A stretch of DNA of 64,000 nucleotides from Isoptericola dokdonensis DS-3. Its GTDB lineage: Bacteria; Actinomycetota; Actinomycetes; Actinomycetales; Cellulomonadaceae. Under the pieces are notes generated by a model. That model was not told the origin of the DNA and searched no databases. It saw only the letters and a program-made list of their open reading frames with translations. This document shows, in pieces, positions 17,815-26,708 of the stretch (within the stretch, counting starts at the first letter, position 1; each line of letters starts with the position of its first letter). Made by a program: the position numbers and the translations under genes. The DNA lies in assembly GCF_001636295.1 (NCBI RefSeq), contig NZ_CP014209.1:1860001-1924000 (forward strand), written 5' to 3'.

Positions 17815-19496
17815 GCGTCTGCTCCCGTCATGAGGTGGGCGACGCGGTCGCGCGCACCCGGGTCGGCGGTGGGGACGGGGCCGCTCAGGGCGCCCCGGTA
17901 GGCGACGTGCACGCGGTCGCACAGGGCGAGCAGCTCGGACAGCTCGCTGGACACGACGAGCACGCCCACCCCGGCGGCCGCGGCGGCGCGCAGGTGCCCG
18001 ACGACGGCGTCGACGGCGCCGAGGTCGAGACCGCGGGTGGGTTGGGCGGCGACGACGCAGCGCAGGGGATCGAGGCTGAGCTCGCGCGCCAGGACGGCCT
18101 TCTGCTGGTTGCCTCCCGACAGCGACGACATCGGGGCCTCCAGGCTGGCGGCGCGGACGTCGAAGCGGCGGGCGAGGTCCTCGGCGGCGGCCCGCACCGA
18201 CCGCCGGTCGAGCAGGCCGAACCGGCGGTGCCGGTGCAGGCGGCCGAGCAGCAGGTTGGCGCTGACGCTCAGCCCGGCGACTTCGGCCTCGTGGTGGCGG
18301 TCCTCCGGGACGACGCCGAGCCCGAGGGCCGTCCGGCGGCGCGGCGCGGCGGTGGTGACGTCGGTGCCCGCGAGGAGCACCTGCCCCGCGGTCGGGCGGA
18401 CGGCGCCGGACAGCGCGGCCACGAGCTCGCTCTGACCGTTGCCCTCGACCCCGGCGATGCCGACGATCTCGCCGGGGCGCACCTCGAGGTCGACGCCGTC
18501 GACCCGGCGGGCACCGTCGTCGCCCACCACGACCAGCCCGCGCACGGCGAGCACCGCATCCACGGCGGGGATGTCCGGGGCGTCCGGGGCCGGGGCGGCC
18601 CGGACCGCGGAAGCCGGAGCGGCGTCCTGCTCCGCGTCCGCACCGCCGGCGGGCAGCGGCTCCAGGACGCCGACGCTCGCGGCGAGCACCGGGTCGAGGG
18701 TGGAGGAGTCCCGGCCGACCATGAGACCGACGAGGTCCCCGGCGGTGAGCCCCGGTGCGCCGTCTCGCGCGAGGGCGCCGCCGCCGACCACGCGACCGCC
18801 GCGGAGCACGGTCGCCCGGTCGCCGACCCGCATCACCTCGGCGAGCTTGTGGGTGACGAGCACGACGGCGGTGCCGGTGGCCGCGACCCGGCGGCACGTG
18901 GCGAGCAGGCCGTCGATCTCGTCGGGGCCGAGGACGCCGGTGGGCTCGTCGAGCAGCAGCAGGCGAGGGCTGTCGAGGAGGGCCTTGACGATCTCGACCC
19001 GCTGCCGGGCCCCGACGCTCAGCGACCCGGCGCGGGCGGCGAGGTCGACGTGCAGGCCGAGGGACTCGTCGATGTCGGCGAGCCGGCGCGCCAGGCCGGC
19101 ACGGTCCGGGCGCAGGCGACGCACGCCCCGGCCCAGCAGCAGGTTCTCCTCGACGGTGAGCGTCGGCACGAGGGAGAAGTGCTGGTGGACCATCGCGACG
19201 CCGCGCGCCAGCGCGTCCGCGGGGGAGGCCGGGGCGAACGGCTCGGCGTCGAGCAGCACCTCGCCGCGGGTCGGCGGCAGGGAGCCGAACACGATGTTGC
19301 ACAGCGTCGACTTGCCGGCGCCGTTCTCGCCGAGCACGCAGTGCACCTCCCCCGCGGCGACCTCCAGGTCGACCGCGTCGAGGGCCGTGTGGGCGCCGAA
19401 CACCCGGGTCACGCCGCGCAGGCGCAGCGCGGGGGACGGCGCGGCGCCGTCGTGCTCGGGGTCTGCCGCGACGGGCGGCGGGAGGGTGGTCGACAT
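17811..19496 (-). CDS. Double-domain ABC ATPase of a BMP-type importer
   Basis: A 561-residue protein with two ATP-binding domains that power uptake by the adjoining permeases. Domain 1 has Walker A GENGAGKST near residue 56, a signature LSVGARQR near 159 and Walker B LLLLDEPT. Domain 2 has the typical degenerate P-loop GVEGNGQSE near residue 347 and an intact signature LSGGNQQK near 462. This asymmetric pattern is normal for RbsA/NupO-like proteins. A roughly 40-residue Ala/Pro-rich linker separates the halves. The substrate is inferred from the BMP partner. Confidence 0.93.
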   Translation of the reverse strand: MSTTLPPPVAADPEHDGAAPSPALRLRGVTRVFGAHTALDAVDLEVAAGEVHCVLGENGAGKSTLCNIVFGSLPPTRGEVLLDAEPFAPASPADALARGVAMVHQHFSLVPTLTVEENLLLGRGVRRLRPDRAGLARRLADIDESLGLHVDLAARAGSLSVGARQRVEIVKALLDSPRLLLLDEPTGVLGPDEIDGLLATCRRVAATGTAVVLVTHKLAEVMRVGDRATVLRGGRVVGGGALARDGAPGLTAGDLVGLMVGRDSSTLDPVLAASVGVLEPLPAGGADAEQDAAPASAVRAAPAPDAPDIPAVDAVLAVRGLVVVGDDGARRVDGVDLEVRPGEIVGIAGVEGNGQSELVAALSGAVRPTAGQVLLAGTDVTTAAPRRRTALGLGVVPEDRHHEAEVAGLSVSANLLLGRLHRHRRFGLLDRRSVRAAAEDLARRFDVRAASLEAPMSSLSGGNQQKAVLARELSLDPLRCVVAAQPTRGLDLGAVDAVVGHLRAAAAAGVGVLVVSSELSELLALCDRVHVAYRGALSGPVPTADPGARDRVAHLMTGADA

Positions 19497-19560
19497 CGGG
19501 GGGCTCCTCTCGACGGGTCGTGCCCGGCCGCCGGGTGGGCGGCCGGGCGGACGGTCCGGG

Positions 19561-20610
19561 TCAGTACGCGGCGACCTCGCCGCTCGCCAGGGCGGCGGTG
19601 AGCTCGTCGAGGGTGGCGGCGGTCTCCGGGTCGTCGGTGCAGAGCACGAACTCGGTCCCGCCGAGGTCGGAGGTCAGGCCGAACGGCACCTGCGCCGCCT
19701 CCCACGTGCCGTCGAGCACGGACTGCACGGCGTGCTCGACCTCCGTGCCGATGTCGGTGCGGACGTACCCGACGTACGGGCTGCCCTCGACGCACTCGCC
19801 CGGGATCGGGCCGCCGATCATCGAGGCGTCCGCGTCCTGCGCGGCCTGCTCGATGCCCTGCTTGCCGAGGTTGACGATCTGCCCGATGACGTCGACCCCG
19901 ACGCCGTAGTTCGCGGCCGCGGCCTGCTTCGCCTTGGCGGGGTCGTTGAAGTCGCCGATGTACTGGGGGGTGACGACCTCGGTGCCGGGCACCGCGGCCT
20001 CGGCCCCGTTCGCGAACGCGACCGACGCGTTGACGATCGCCGGCAGCTCGACACCGCCGATGAAGCCGACCTTGCCCGTCTCCGACGACAGCGCCGCGAC
20101 GGCGCCCGACAGGTACTCGGCCTCGGCCTGCTGCGGGTCGTAGTAGGCGAGGTTGTCCAGCGGCTCGGCGTCGGCGGGGCCACCGATCTCGACGAACTTC
20201 ACGTCGGGGAACTGCGGGGCGACCTTGCGCAGGTCGGCGTCGGTCTGCCCGCCGACGGAGATGACGAGGTCGGAGGTGCTGGCGAACCGCTGGAGCGTCT
20301 GCTCGTAGTCGGCCGCCGCGACCTCCTCGACGAACGACAGCTCGACGGCGTCCCCGTGCTCGGCGGCGACCCGCTCGTAACCGAGGTGGGCCGACTCCAT
20401 GAAGCCCGTGTCCGACGTCGAGCCCGGCAGGAACACCCCGACCGTGAGCGGCTCGGCACCGTCGGCCGGCGTGTCCTCGGCCTCGGCGGTGGTGCCGCAC
20501 GCCGTGAGGACGACGAGGCCGCTCACGGCGAGGAACGCGCCGACGGCGGTGCGGCGGCTGCGGCGGGGGTCGGTGGGGCGGGACGGGGCGGCGGGGCGGG
20601 TGCTGCGCAT
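19561..20610 (-). CDS. BMP-family substrate-binding lipoprotein
   Basis: A 349-residue secreted lipoprotein that captures the substrate for the importer. The N-terminal signal peptide ends in lipobox LTAC near residue 38, and a BMP (Med/PnrA-type) periplasmic-binding fold follows, with VGVFLPGSTSDTGFMES, VISVGGQTDADL and VGFIGGVELP. Family members bind nucleosides, but some bind other solutes. ATG 20610 has GGAGGA six bases upstream. A 20-bp palindrome begins 17 bp before the gene, a likely operator. Confidence 0.9.
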   Translation of the reverse strand: MRSTRPAAPSRPTDPRRSRRTAVGAFLAVSGLVVLTACGTTAEAEDTPADGAEPLTVGVFLPGSTSDTGFMESAHLGYERVAAEHGDAVELSFVEEVAAADYEQTLQRFASTSDLVISVGGQTDADLRKVAPQFPDVKFVEIGGPADAEPLDNLAYYDPQQAEAEYLSGAVAALSSETGKVGFIGGVELPAIVNASVAFANGAEAAVPGTEVVTPQYIGDFNDPAKAKQAAAANYGVGVDVIGQIVNLGKQGIEQAAQDADASMIGGPIPGECVEGSPYVGYVRTDIGTEVEHAVQSVLDGTWEAAQVPFGLTSDLGGTEFVLCTDDPETAATLDELTAALASGEVAAY

Positions 20611-20626
20611 GGGTCCTCCAGGTCGA

Positions 20627-20646
20627 GTTAGCGGTATACCACTAAC
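20627..20646. promoter_or_regulatory. FadR/GntR-type operator upstream of the importer operon
   Basis: GTTAGCGGTATACCACTAAC is a 20-bp palindrome with a single mismatched base pair and a perfect GGTATACC centre. Such TGGTATACCA-like sites are typical for the FadR subfamily of GntR regulators, and a gene of exactly that subfamily lies next door (20809-21537). It sits 17 bp upstream of the lipoprotein ATG, so bound protein would block initiation. Confidence 0.75.
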
Positions 20647-20733
20647 CCGCAGTCTGCTGACCCCGTGTTTCCGATGCGTCAATCGGCCGTAAATGCTGCG
20701 TGACCTCTGTCACGGACGGGCGACCGACCGGCA

Positions 20734-20789
20734 CGAGCGTCTCCGGTCGACCCACCACCGGCGCGGGCAGGGCCGCTCGGAGACGCTCG
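20734..20789 (-). terminator. Possible weak terminator behind gntR
   Basis: Arms CGAGCGTCTCC (20734-20744) and GGAGACGCTCG (20779-20789) are perfectly complementary over 11 bp with a 34-base loop, placed 20 bases after the gntR stop on the minus strand. There is no U-run, so termination is only a possibility. Confidence 0.3.
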
Positions 20790-20808
20790 CGTCCGGCGGC
20801 GGCGACCG

Positions 20809-21537
20809 TCAGGCGGTCTGCCGGCCCCGGTTGCGGGTACGCGTGACCTCGACCGGGTCGATGGGCGCCGACGCCCACGACGCCGCGAGCGCCAGGCTCG
20901 GCTCCCGGCCCGACGTCACGTGCCCGTGCGCCAGCAGCGCGACGGCGTCCGCGTCGCGGGCCGCGATCGCCGCCAGCATCGCGGCATGCTCCTCGCACTG
21001 CTCGTGCGTGTCGCGCTGCTTGGTCAGGTGGAACAGCCACCGCACCCGTGCGTCCAGCGGCGCCAGCATCGAGCGCAGCAACGGGTTCCCGCACGCATGC
21101 ACCACCGCCGCGTGGAACCCCGCGTTCGCGGCCGCCGTCGCGGCGTCGTCGTGCCGGGCGAGCGCGTCCCGTGCCGCGTCGACGGCGGCCCCCATCGCCG
21201 CCAGGTCGGCGTCCGAGCGCTTCAGCGCCGCCAGCCGGAACGCCAGCACCTCGACGCTCTCGCGCACCTCGAACAGCTGCTCGACGTCCGCCCGCGTGAA
21301 CGGCGCCACCAGCGCCCCCTGGCGCGGCACCAGCACGACCAGCCCCTCGCTCTCCAGCTGGTGCAGCGCCTCGCGCAGCGGCACCCGTGACACCCCCAGC
21401 TCCGCGGCGATGTCACGCTCCACCAGCCGCTGGCCGGGATGCAGGTCGAGGCCGATGATGCGCGCCTTGAGCGCCTCGTACGCCGTCTCGCGCAGCGACC
21501 GGCGTGCGCCGTCGGCGGGTGCGGGGCTCGTCGTCAC
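20809..21537 (-). CDS. GntR-family (FadR/FCD) regulator of the BMP importer operon
   Basis: A 242-residue regulator with an N-terminal winged helix (LVERDIAAELGVSRVPLREALHQLE near residues 38-62) and a C-terminal all-helical FCD ligand domain with metal-type residues in FHAAVVHACGN and EEHAAMLAAI. GTG 21537 follows AGGGG. The gene is on the same strand as, and upstream of, the lipoprotein gene. A fitting palindromic operator at 20627-20646 argues that it controls the importer genes. The ligand is probably the imported compound or a product of the two enzymes, which is inference. Confidence 0.88.
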   Translation of the reverse strand: MTTSPAPADGARRSLRETAYEALKARIIGLDLHPGQRLVERDIAAELGVSRVPLREALHQLESEGLVVLVPRQGALVAPFTRADVEQLFEVRESVEVLAFRLAALKRSDADLAAMGAAVDAARDALARHDDAATAAANAGFHAAVVHACGNPLLRSMLAPLDARVRWLFHLTKQRDTHEQCEEHAAMLAAIAARDADAVALLAHGHVTSGREPSLALAASWASAPIDPVEVTRTRNRGRQTA

Positions 21538-21580
21538 GCCCCTGATCCTAGAGAGCGCCGGCACGGACGGCGCACCGGCG

Positions 21581-21640
21581 CGAGTCAGCGCACGACGGCC
21601 CGGGTCAGCGCTGGACGGCCCGAGTCAGCGCACCCGGCCC
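21581..21640. repeat. 20-bp-period array, second locus (three units)
   Basis: Three adjacent 20-bp units at 21581, 21601 and 21621 share CGRGTCAGCGC, with a GACGGCC tail in the first two. It is the same core and period as at 13958-14141, here in the divergent gap between gntR and the CNNM gene. Confidence 0.8.
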
Positions 21641-21719
21641 CGGAACCAGCGGCGCCCTCCTCACGTTGCACAGTCGCTCCCCGGCCACGAGGGTAGGGGG
21701 ACCGACCTGGAGGGAGATC

Positions 21720-23024
21720 GTGGACGCCGACACCTGGTGGAACATCGCACTGGTACTGGGATTCGTGCTGCTGGGGGGTGTGTTCGCCGGCACCGAGTTC
21801 GCCCTGGTGTCGCTCCGCGAGAGCCAGATCGACCAGCTCGAGCAGCAGGGGCCACGCGGACGCCGTGTCGCCGCCGTCGCGCGGGACCCCAACCGGTTCC
21901 TCGCCGCCGTCCAGATCGGCGTCACCGTGGCCGGGTTCTTCTCGGCCGCGTACGGCGCGTCGACGATCGCGCCCGACGTCGCGCCCCTGCTGGAGTCCGC
22001 GGGCCTGGCCCCGGCGCCGGCCGCGACCGTCGCCCTCATCGCGATGACCCTCCTCATCGCCTACGCCTCGCTCGTGCTGGGCGAGCTCGTGCCGAAGCGC
22101 ATCGCCCTGCAGCGCTCGACGCAGTTCGCGCTCGTCGTCGGCCCGCCGCTGGAACGCTTCTCCGTGCTCATGCGCCCGGTGATCTGGCTGCTGTCCCGCT
22201 CCACGAACGCCGTCGTGCGACTGCTCGGCGGCGACCCCGAGGCCCGCTCGGAGGAGATCTCCGAGACCGAGCTGCGCGACCTCGTCGCCGCCCACCCGGG
22301 CCTCGACGAGGAGGAGCGCCGGATCCTCACCGACGTGTTCCTCGCCACCGAGCGCACCCTCGCCGAGGCGATGCGCCCGCGCGGCGACGTCGTCTTCCTC
22401 GAGGCGGGCACCGTCGTCGCGGACGCGATCGAGCAGACGAAGGACGGCCACTACTCCCGCTACCCCGTCATGGGCGAGGACTTCGACGACGTCGTCGGGT
22501 TCGTGCACGTGCGCGACCTCGTGCGCAGCGCGGCCACGCCTGCCGACCGGCGCACCCTGCGCGACGTCGCCCGCCCCGTGCTGGAGCTGCCCGGCACCAA
22601 CCGGCTGCTGCCGTCGCTGTCCGCGATGCAGCGCGAGCAGACGCACCTGGCCGTCGTCCGCGACGAGTACGGCGGCACCGACGGCATCGTCACCCTCGAG
22701 GACCTGCTGGAGGAGCTCGTCGGCGACATCCGCGACGAGCACGACCCCGGCGAGGAGAAGCTGGCGTCGGGCGAGGTCGAGGCGGGCCTGACCATCGAGG
22801 ACTTCGCCCGCACCACCGGCGTCGAGCTCCCCGAGGGCCCGTACGAGACCGTGGCGGGCTACGTGCTGGCCCGGCTCGGTCGCCTCGCCGAGGTCGGCGA
22901 CGTCGTCGAGATCGACGGCCGGGCGCTCACCGTCACCGACGTCGAGAAGCAGCGCATCCGCGCGGTCCGGCTGGACGCCGTCGCGCCGGGCACCGACGCG
23001 CCGTCCGACGCCGACGCGCGCTGA
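21720..23024 (+). CDS. CNNM/CorC-family membrane protein (HlyC/CorC)
   Basis: A 434-residue protein with an N-terminal DUF21 domain of about four helices (from WWNIALVLGFVLLGG), two CBS domains (about residues 215-335, including EYGGTDGIVTLEDLLEELVG) and a C-terminal CorC/HlyC domain (about 350-425). Family members handle Mg2+/Co2+ efflux, though the hemolysin label is historical. GTG 21720 is preceded by GGAGGGAGA at good spacing and starts exactly before the first helix. It converges with the RamB-like gene, 24 bp apart. Confidence 0.88.
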   Translation: MDADTWWNIALVLGFVLLGGVFAGTEFALVSLRESQIDQLEQQGPRGRRVAAVARDPNRFLAAVQIGVTVAGFFSAAYGASTIAPDVAPLLESAGLAPAPAATVALIAMTLLIAYASLVLGELVPKRIALQRSTQFALVVGPPLERFSVLMRPVIWLLSRSTNAVVRLLGGDPEARSEEISETELRDLVAAHPGLDEEERRILTDVFLATERTLAEAMRPRGDVVFLEAGTVVADAIEQTKDGHYSRYPVMGEDFDDVVGFVHVRDLVRSAATPADRRTLRDVARPVLELPGTNRLLPSLSAMQREQTHLAVVRDEYGGTDGIVTLEDLLEELVGDIRDEHDPGEEKLASGEVEAGLTIEDFARTTGVELPEGPYETVAGYVLARLGRLAEVGDVVEIDGRALTVTDVEKQRIRAVRLDAVAPGTDAPSDADAR

Positions 23025-23048
23025 CCTGGACGGCCCCGCCGGCTCCCG

Positions 23049-24524
23049 TCAGTCGGCCGGACCGTCGCCGGCCGGGGCGTGCCGTTCGAGGAACCGGTAG
23101 ACGTCGGTGTCGTCGACGCCGGGGAACACGCCGCGGGGCAGCGCCGCGAGGACCTGCTGGTGCATGCGCGCGCTGGGCCACGACACCTCCTCCCACCGCT
23201 GGGCCAGCGTCGCGGGCGGTCGGCGGCAGCAGGCCGGATCGGGGCAGGTGGAGGCACGCCGCACCTGCGTGTCCCGGCCGCGGAACCACTTGGCGTGCGC
23301 GTACGGCACACCGACGGTGACGGAGAACCGGCGCCCGTCCCCCGCCGTGCCGGTCTGGGTGGAGTCCCAGAACGTGCCGGCCGGGGTGTCGGTGTACTGG
23401 TAGGACTCCGCCGCGCGGTCCCGGCGGGTGAACGCCTCGCGGGCGGGCCACCACCGGCAGACGAGCTGCCCCTCGATGGCGCCGGTGACGTCCTGCGGGA
23501 GCGGCAGGTGGTCGTTGGCGTACCCGCGGAACAGGGCGCCGTCGTCGCCGACGCGCAGGAAGTGCAGCGGGACCCCCAGGTGCACGGTGGCGAGGTTCGT
23601 CAGGCGCATCGCGGCGGCTTCGTGGGTGACGCCGAACGTGTCGCGGAAGTCCTCGACGGCGAGGTCCTTGGCCTTCTTGCGCTCGTCGAGGAAGGCCACC
23701 GCCGCCGTCTGCGGGATGAGGCACGCGGCCGCGAAGTACGTGATCTCGACGCGCTGGCGCAGGAACTCGGCGTACGAGCGGGGCCGTTCGTGGCCGAGCA
23801 CGCGGTGGGCGACGGCCTGCAGGGCGAGGGAGCGCAGGCCGTGCCCGCCGGGCGTCGACGCCGGCGGCAGGTAGACGCGGCCGTTGCGCCAGTCGGTGAC
23901 GGACCGGGCCGAGCGGGGCAGGTCGTCGACGTGCAGGATCTCCAGCCCGAGGTCGGCAGCGATGCGCGCGACGGTGCGGTGCGTGAGCGCGCCCCCCGTG
24001 TACCCGGCGCGGCGCGTCATCTCCTCCGCGACGTCCTCGATGTCGGGCAGGTGGTTGCCGCGCGCCTCGCGCTCGCGACGCAGCATCGTGTTGGCGCGGC
24101 GGGCCTCCTCGGGGGTGGCGATGGCCTCCTCGTCCCGGCGGACGAGCTCGTCGTGCAGGCCGACGAGCTGCTCGAGCACGGGGACGGGCAGCTTCTGGCT
24201 GGGCTTGACGGTGGGCAGGCCCAGCGCCGCGAAGCGGGGCGCGCGCTGGGCGCGTTCGAGGGCGATCTCGAGTGCGGCGCGGCGCGACGGCGGTTCGTCG
24301 GCGAGCAGGTCGGCGAGCGGGACGCCGAGGGCGTCGGCGAGCGCGCGCAGCAGGGACAGCCGCGGCTCGCGGCGACCGTTCTCGATGAGCGACAGCAGGC
24401 TGGGTGCGGCCTCGACCTGCCGCCCCAGGGCCTCCAGGGTGAGCCCGCGGGTGGTCCGGGCGTGGCGTACCCGGCGGCCGAGGGTGATGAGGTCGGGCGC
24501 TTCCGACGTCGGTCCGTCCGTCAT
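23049..24524 (-). CDS. ramB: RamB-like XRE transcriptional regulator with IrrE-type domain
   Basis: A 491-residue regulator with an N-terminal XRE helix-turn-helix (LTLEALGRQVEAAPSLLSLI near residues 29-48), a central ImmA/IrrE-like region (LQAVAHRVLGHERPRS near 245, where an HExxH metal site would lie; here it reads HRVLGH) and a C-terminal short-chain acyl regulator domain with clustered cysteines (CPDPACCRR near 440). This is the architecture of RamB, which controls acetate and propionate metabolism in Corynebacterium and Mycobacterium. It is divergent from pckG, so gluconeogenic PEPCK is a plausible target. The ATG is six bases from a TAGCGT -10, indicating leaderless expression. Confidence 0.85.
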   Translation of the reverse strand: MTDGPTSEAPDLITLGRRVRHARTTRGLTLEALGRQVEAAPSLLSLIENGRREPRLSLLRALADALGVPLADLLADEPPSRRAALEIALERAQRAPRFAALGLPTVKPSQKLPVPVLEQLVGLHDELVRRDEEAIATPEEARRANTMLRREREARGNHLPDIEDVAEEMTRRAGYTGGALTHRTVARIAADLGLEILHVDDLPRSARSVTDWRNGRVYLPPASTPGGHGLRSLALQAVAHRVLGHERPRSYAEFLRQRVEITYFAAACLIPQTAAVAFLDERKKAKDLAVEDFRDTFGVTHEAAAMRLTNLATVHLGVPLHFLRVGDDGALFRGYANDHLPLPQDVTGAIEGQLVCRWWPAREAFTRRDRAAESYQYTDTPAGTFWDSTQTGTAGDGRRFSVTVGVPYAHAKWFRGRDTQVRRASTCPDPACCRRPPATLAQRWEEVSWPSARMHQQVLAALPRGVFPGVDDTDVYRFLERHAPAGDGPAD

Positions 24525-24526
24525 GA

Positions 24527-24543
24527 CTTCACGCTACGTGAAG
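24527..24543. promoter_or_regulatory. Palindrome over the ramB-like -10 element
   Basis: CTTCACG-CTA-CGTGAAG is a perfect 7-bp inverted repeat with a 3-base spacer. On the minus strand it contains TAGCGT at 24536-24531, placed six bases before the ATG. A protein bound here would cover the -10 element and start codon, as expected for autorepression. TTGACA occurs on the other strand at 24555-24560, facing pckG. Confidence 0.6.
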
Positions 24544-24652
24544 AATCGCGAAAATTGACAGCGATCCGTCGGTGAATCATCGGTCCACTGGCCGCAAGGT
24601 GGAACCAGGACCCGCCGCCCCAGGGCGGGACCGGCCAACGGACGGAGCAGTC

Positions 24653-26584
24653 ATGACCTTCCTCGCGAACCCCCGCCGCACGCGGCTGGCTCTCGCCGAG
24701 CTCGCCCTCGACGACCTGGTGCCGCTCACCGCGACCGGGTCGGCGGGCGCACGCCCCGCGGCGCCGCTCGACGTCCGGGCCTGGGTCGCGGAGGTCGCCG
24801 CGCTCACCCAGCCCGACGAGATCGTCTGGTGCGACGGGTCGGCGGCGGAGAAGCAGCGGCTCCTCGACGGCATGGTCGAGGCGGGCACCCTGCTCCCCCT
24901 CGCGCAGGACAAGCGACCCGGCTCCTACCTCGCCCGGTCGAACCCGTCCGACGTCGCCCGGGTCGAGTCCCGCACGTTCATCTGCTCCCCGGACGAGGCC
25001 GACGCCGGCCCGACGAACAACTGGCGCGACCCCGCCGAGATGCGCGCCGAGCTCGACGGCGTCTTCGCCGGGGCGATGCGCGGCCGCACCATGTACGTGG
25101 TGCCGTTCTCCATGGGGCCCGTCGGCGGACCGATCTCGCAGGTGGGGGTCGAGATCACCGACTCCCCCTACGTCGTCGTGTCGATGCACGTCATGACCCG
25201 CGTCTCCCCGGAGGTGCTGCGCCTCGTCGACGCCGGTCAGCAGTGGGTTCCCGCCGTGCACTCCGTCGGCGCACCGCTCGTGGACGCGCACGGGGAGCGC
25301 ACGGCCGACGTCCCCTGGCCGTGCAACGACACCAAGTACATCGTGCACTTCCCGCAGTCGCGGGAGATCTGGTCGTACGGGTCCGGCTACGGCGGCAACG
25401 CGCTGCTCGGCAAGAAGTGCTTCGCGCTGCGGATCGCCTCCGCGATGGCCCGCGACGAGGGCTGGCTCGCCGAGCACATGCTCCTGATCCGGGTCACGTC
25501 CCCCGAGCAGCGGCAGTACCACCTGGCGGCCGCGTTCCCCAGCGCCTGCGGCAAGACGAACCTCGCGATGCTGCAGCCGACGATCCCCGGCTGGAAGGTC
25601 GAGACGATCGGCGACGACATCGTGTGGATGCGACCCGGCCCCGACGGCTCGCTGCGCGCCATCAACCCCGAGGCGGGCTTCTTCGGCGTCGCACCCGGCA
25701 CCGGCGTCGACACCAACCCGACGGCCATCGACACCCTCACCCACGACGTCATCTTCACGAACGTCGCCCTCACCGACGACGGCGACGTCTGGTGGGAGGG
25801 CCTCACCCCCGAGGCGCCGGAGCACCTGGTCGACTGGCAGGGGAACGACTGGACGCCCGCCGACGGCGCCGCCGGCCGCCCCGCGGCGCACCCCAACTCC
25901 CGCTTCACCGTCGCGGCCGAGCAGTGCCCGACGATCGCGGACGTCTGGGAGGACCCCGCCGGGGTGCCGGTCGACGCGATCGTGTTCGGCGGCCGCCGCG
26001 CCTCCAACGTGCCGCTCGTGGCGCAGGCGACGAGCTGGGAGCACGGCGTGTTCCTCGGCGCCACCATCAGCTCGGAGCGCACCGCCGCCGCGGAGGGCGC
26101 GCTCGGCGAGCTGCGCCGCGACCCGTTCGCGATGCTCCCGTTCTGCGGCTACAACATGGCCGACCACTGGTCGCACTGGCTCGAGGTCGGCGCCGCGCTC
26201 GACCCGGCGCGCCGCCCCAAGGTGTTCGGCGTCAACTGGTTCCGCAAGGACGCCGACGGCTCCTTCCTCTGGCCGGGCTTCGGCGAGAACTCCCGCGTCG
26301 TGAAGTGGATCGCCGAACAGGTCGACCGGTCGCGCGGCACCCGCACCGACGGTGGTGCCGTCACCTCCCCGGTCGGGCTGCTCCCCGCCCCGGGAGCCCT
26401 CGACCTGTCCGGCCTGGACGTCACCGACGCCGCGATGGACGCCCTGTTCGACGTCCCCGTCGACGCCTGGCTCGCGGAGTCGGACCTCACCGAGGAGTTC
26501 TTCGACACCTTCGGCGACCGCGTCCCGGCCGCCCTGCGCACCCAGCTCGACGCGCTGCGCCGGCGGCTCGGCGCGGAGGACTGA
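24653..26584 (+). CDS. pckG: Phosphoenolpyruvate carboxykinase (GTP)
   Basis: PckG converts oxaloacetate and GTP to phosphoenolpyruvate, CO2 and GDP, the first committed step of gluconeogenesis, in the cytosol. The 643-residue protein shows the GTP-type kinase-1a loop [12 protein letters not shown] with the reactive cysteine near residue 300, the metal-site segment [10 protein letters not shown], and the guanine pocket region [11 protein letters not shown] near 500. ATG 24653 has GGAG upstream. It is slightly longer than the common 600-620 residues, mainly through an N-terminal extension. The 3' end meets trpS across a 30-bp perfect hairpin. Confidence 0.97.
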   Translation: MTFLANPRRTRLALAELALDDLVPLTATGSAGARPAAPLDVRAWVAEVAALTQPDEIVWCDGSAAEKQRLLDGMVEAGTLLPLAQDKRPGSYLARSNPSDVARVESRTFICSPDEADAGPTNNWRDPAEMRAELDGVFAGAMRGRTMYVVPFSMGPVGGPISQVGVEITDSPYVVVSMHVMTRVSPEVLRLVDAGQQWVPAVHSVGAPLVDAHGERTADVPWPCNDTKYIVHFPQSREIWSYGSGYGGNALLGKKCFALRIASAMARDEGWLAEHMLLIRVTSPEQRQYHLAAAFPSACGKTNLAMLQPTIPGWKVETIGDDIVWMRPGPDGSLRAINPEAGFFGVAPGTGVDTNPTAIDTLTHDVIFTNVALTDDGDVWWEGLTPEAPEHLVDWQGNDWTPADGAAGRPAAHPNSRFTVAAEQCPTIADVWEDPAGVPVDAIVFGGRRASNVPLVAQATSWEHGVFLGATISSERTAAAEGALGELRRDPFAMLPFCGYNMADHWSHWLEVGAALDPARRPKVFGVNWFRKDADGSFLWPGFGENSRVVKWIAEQVDRSRGTRTDGGAVTSPVGLLPAPGALDLSGLDVTDAAMDALFDVPVDAWLAESDLTEEFFDTFGDRVPAALRTQLDALRRRLGAED

Positions 26585-26610
26585 CCTCTGCCACCTTCCT
26601 CCCCCGCCAT

Positions 26611-26676
26611 GCAACGAGCGTGCTGACTTGGCACCTCATCTGGCTGGATGAGGTGCCAAGTCAGCACGCTCGTTGC
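26611..26676. terminator. Perfect 30-bp inverted repeat between pckG and trpS (bidirectional terminator)
   Basis: Arms 26611-26640 and 26647-26676 are perfectly complementary over 30 bp with a 6-base TGGCTG loop. It lies in the convergent gap and would form a very stable hairpin in either transcript. The inner sequence GTGCTGACTTGGCAC resembles the GCGCTGACTCGCGC core of the 20-bp arrays. Confidence 0.8.
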
Positions 26677-26708
26677 TACCGGGGGTGGGAGCCGGGTGAC
26701 CGGGGCGG

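Noticed and set aside
20647-20808. Small gene between the importer operator and gntR
   Set aside because: No frame with a credible start and composition exists; only a hairpin and the upstream part of the promoter are visible.
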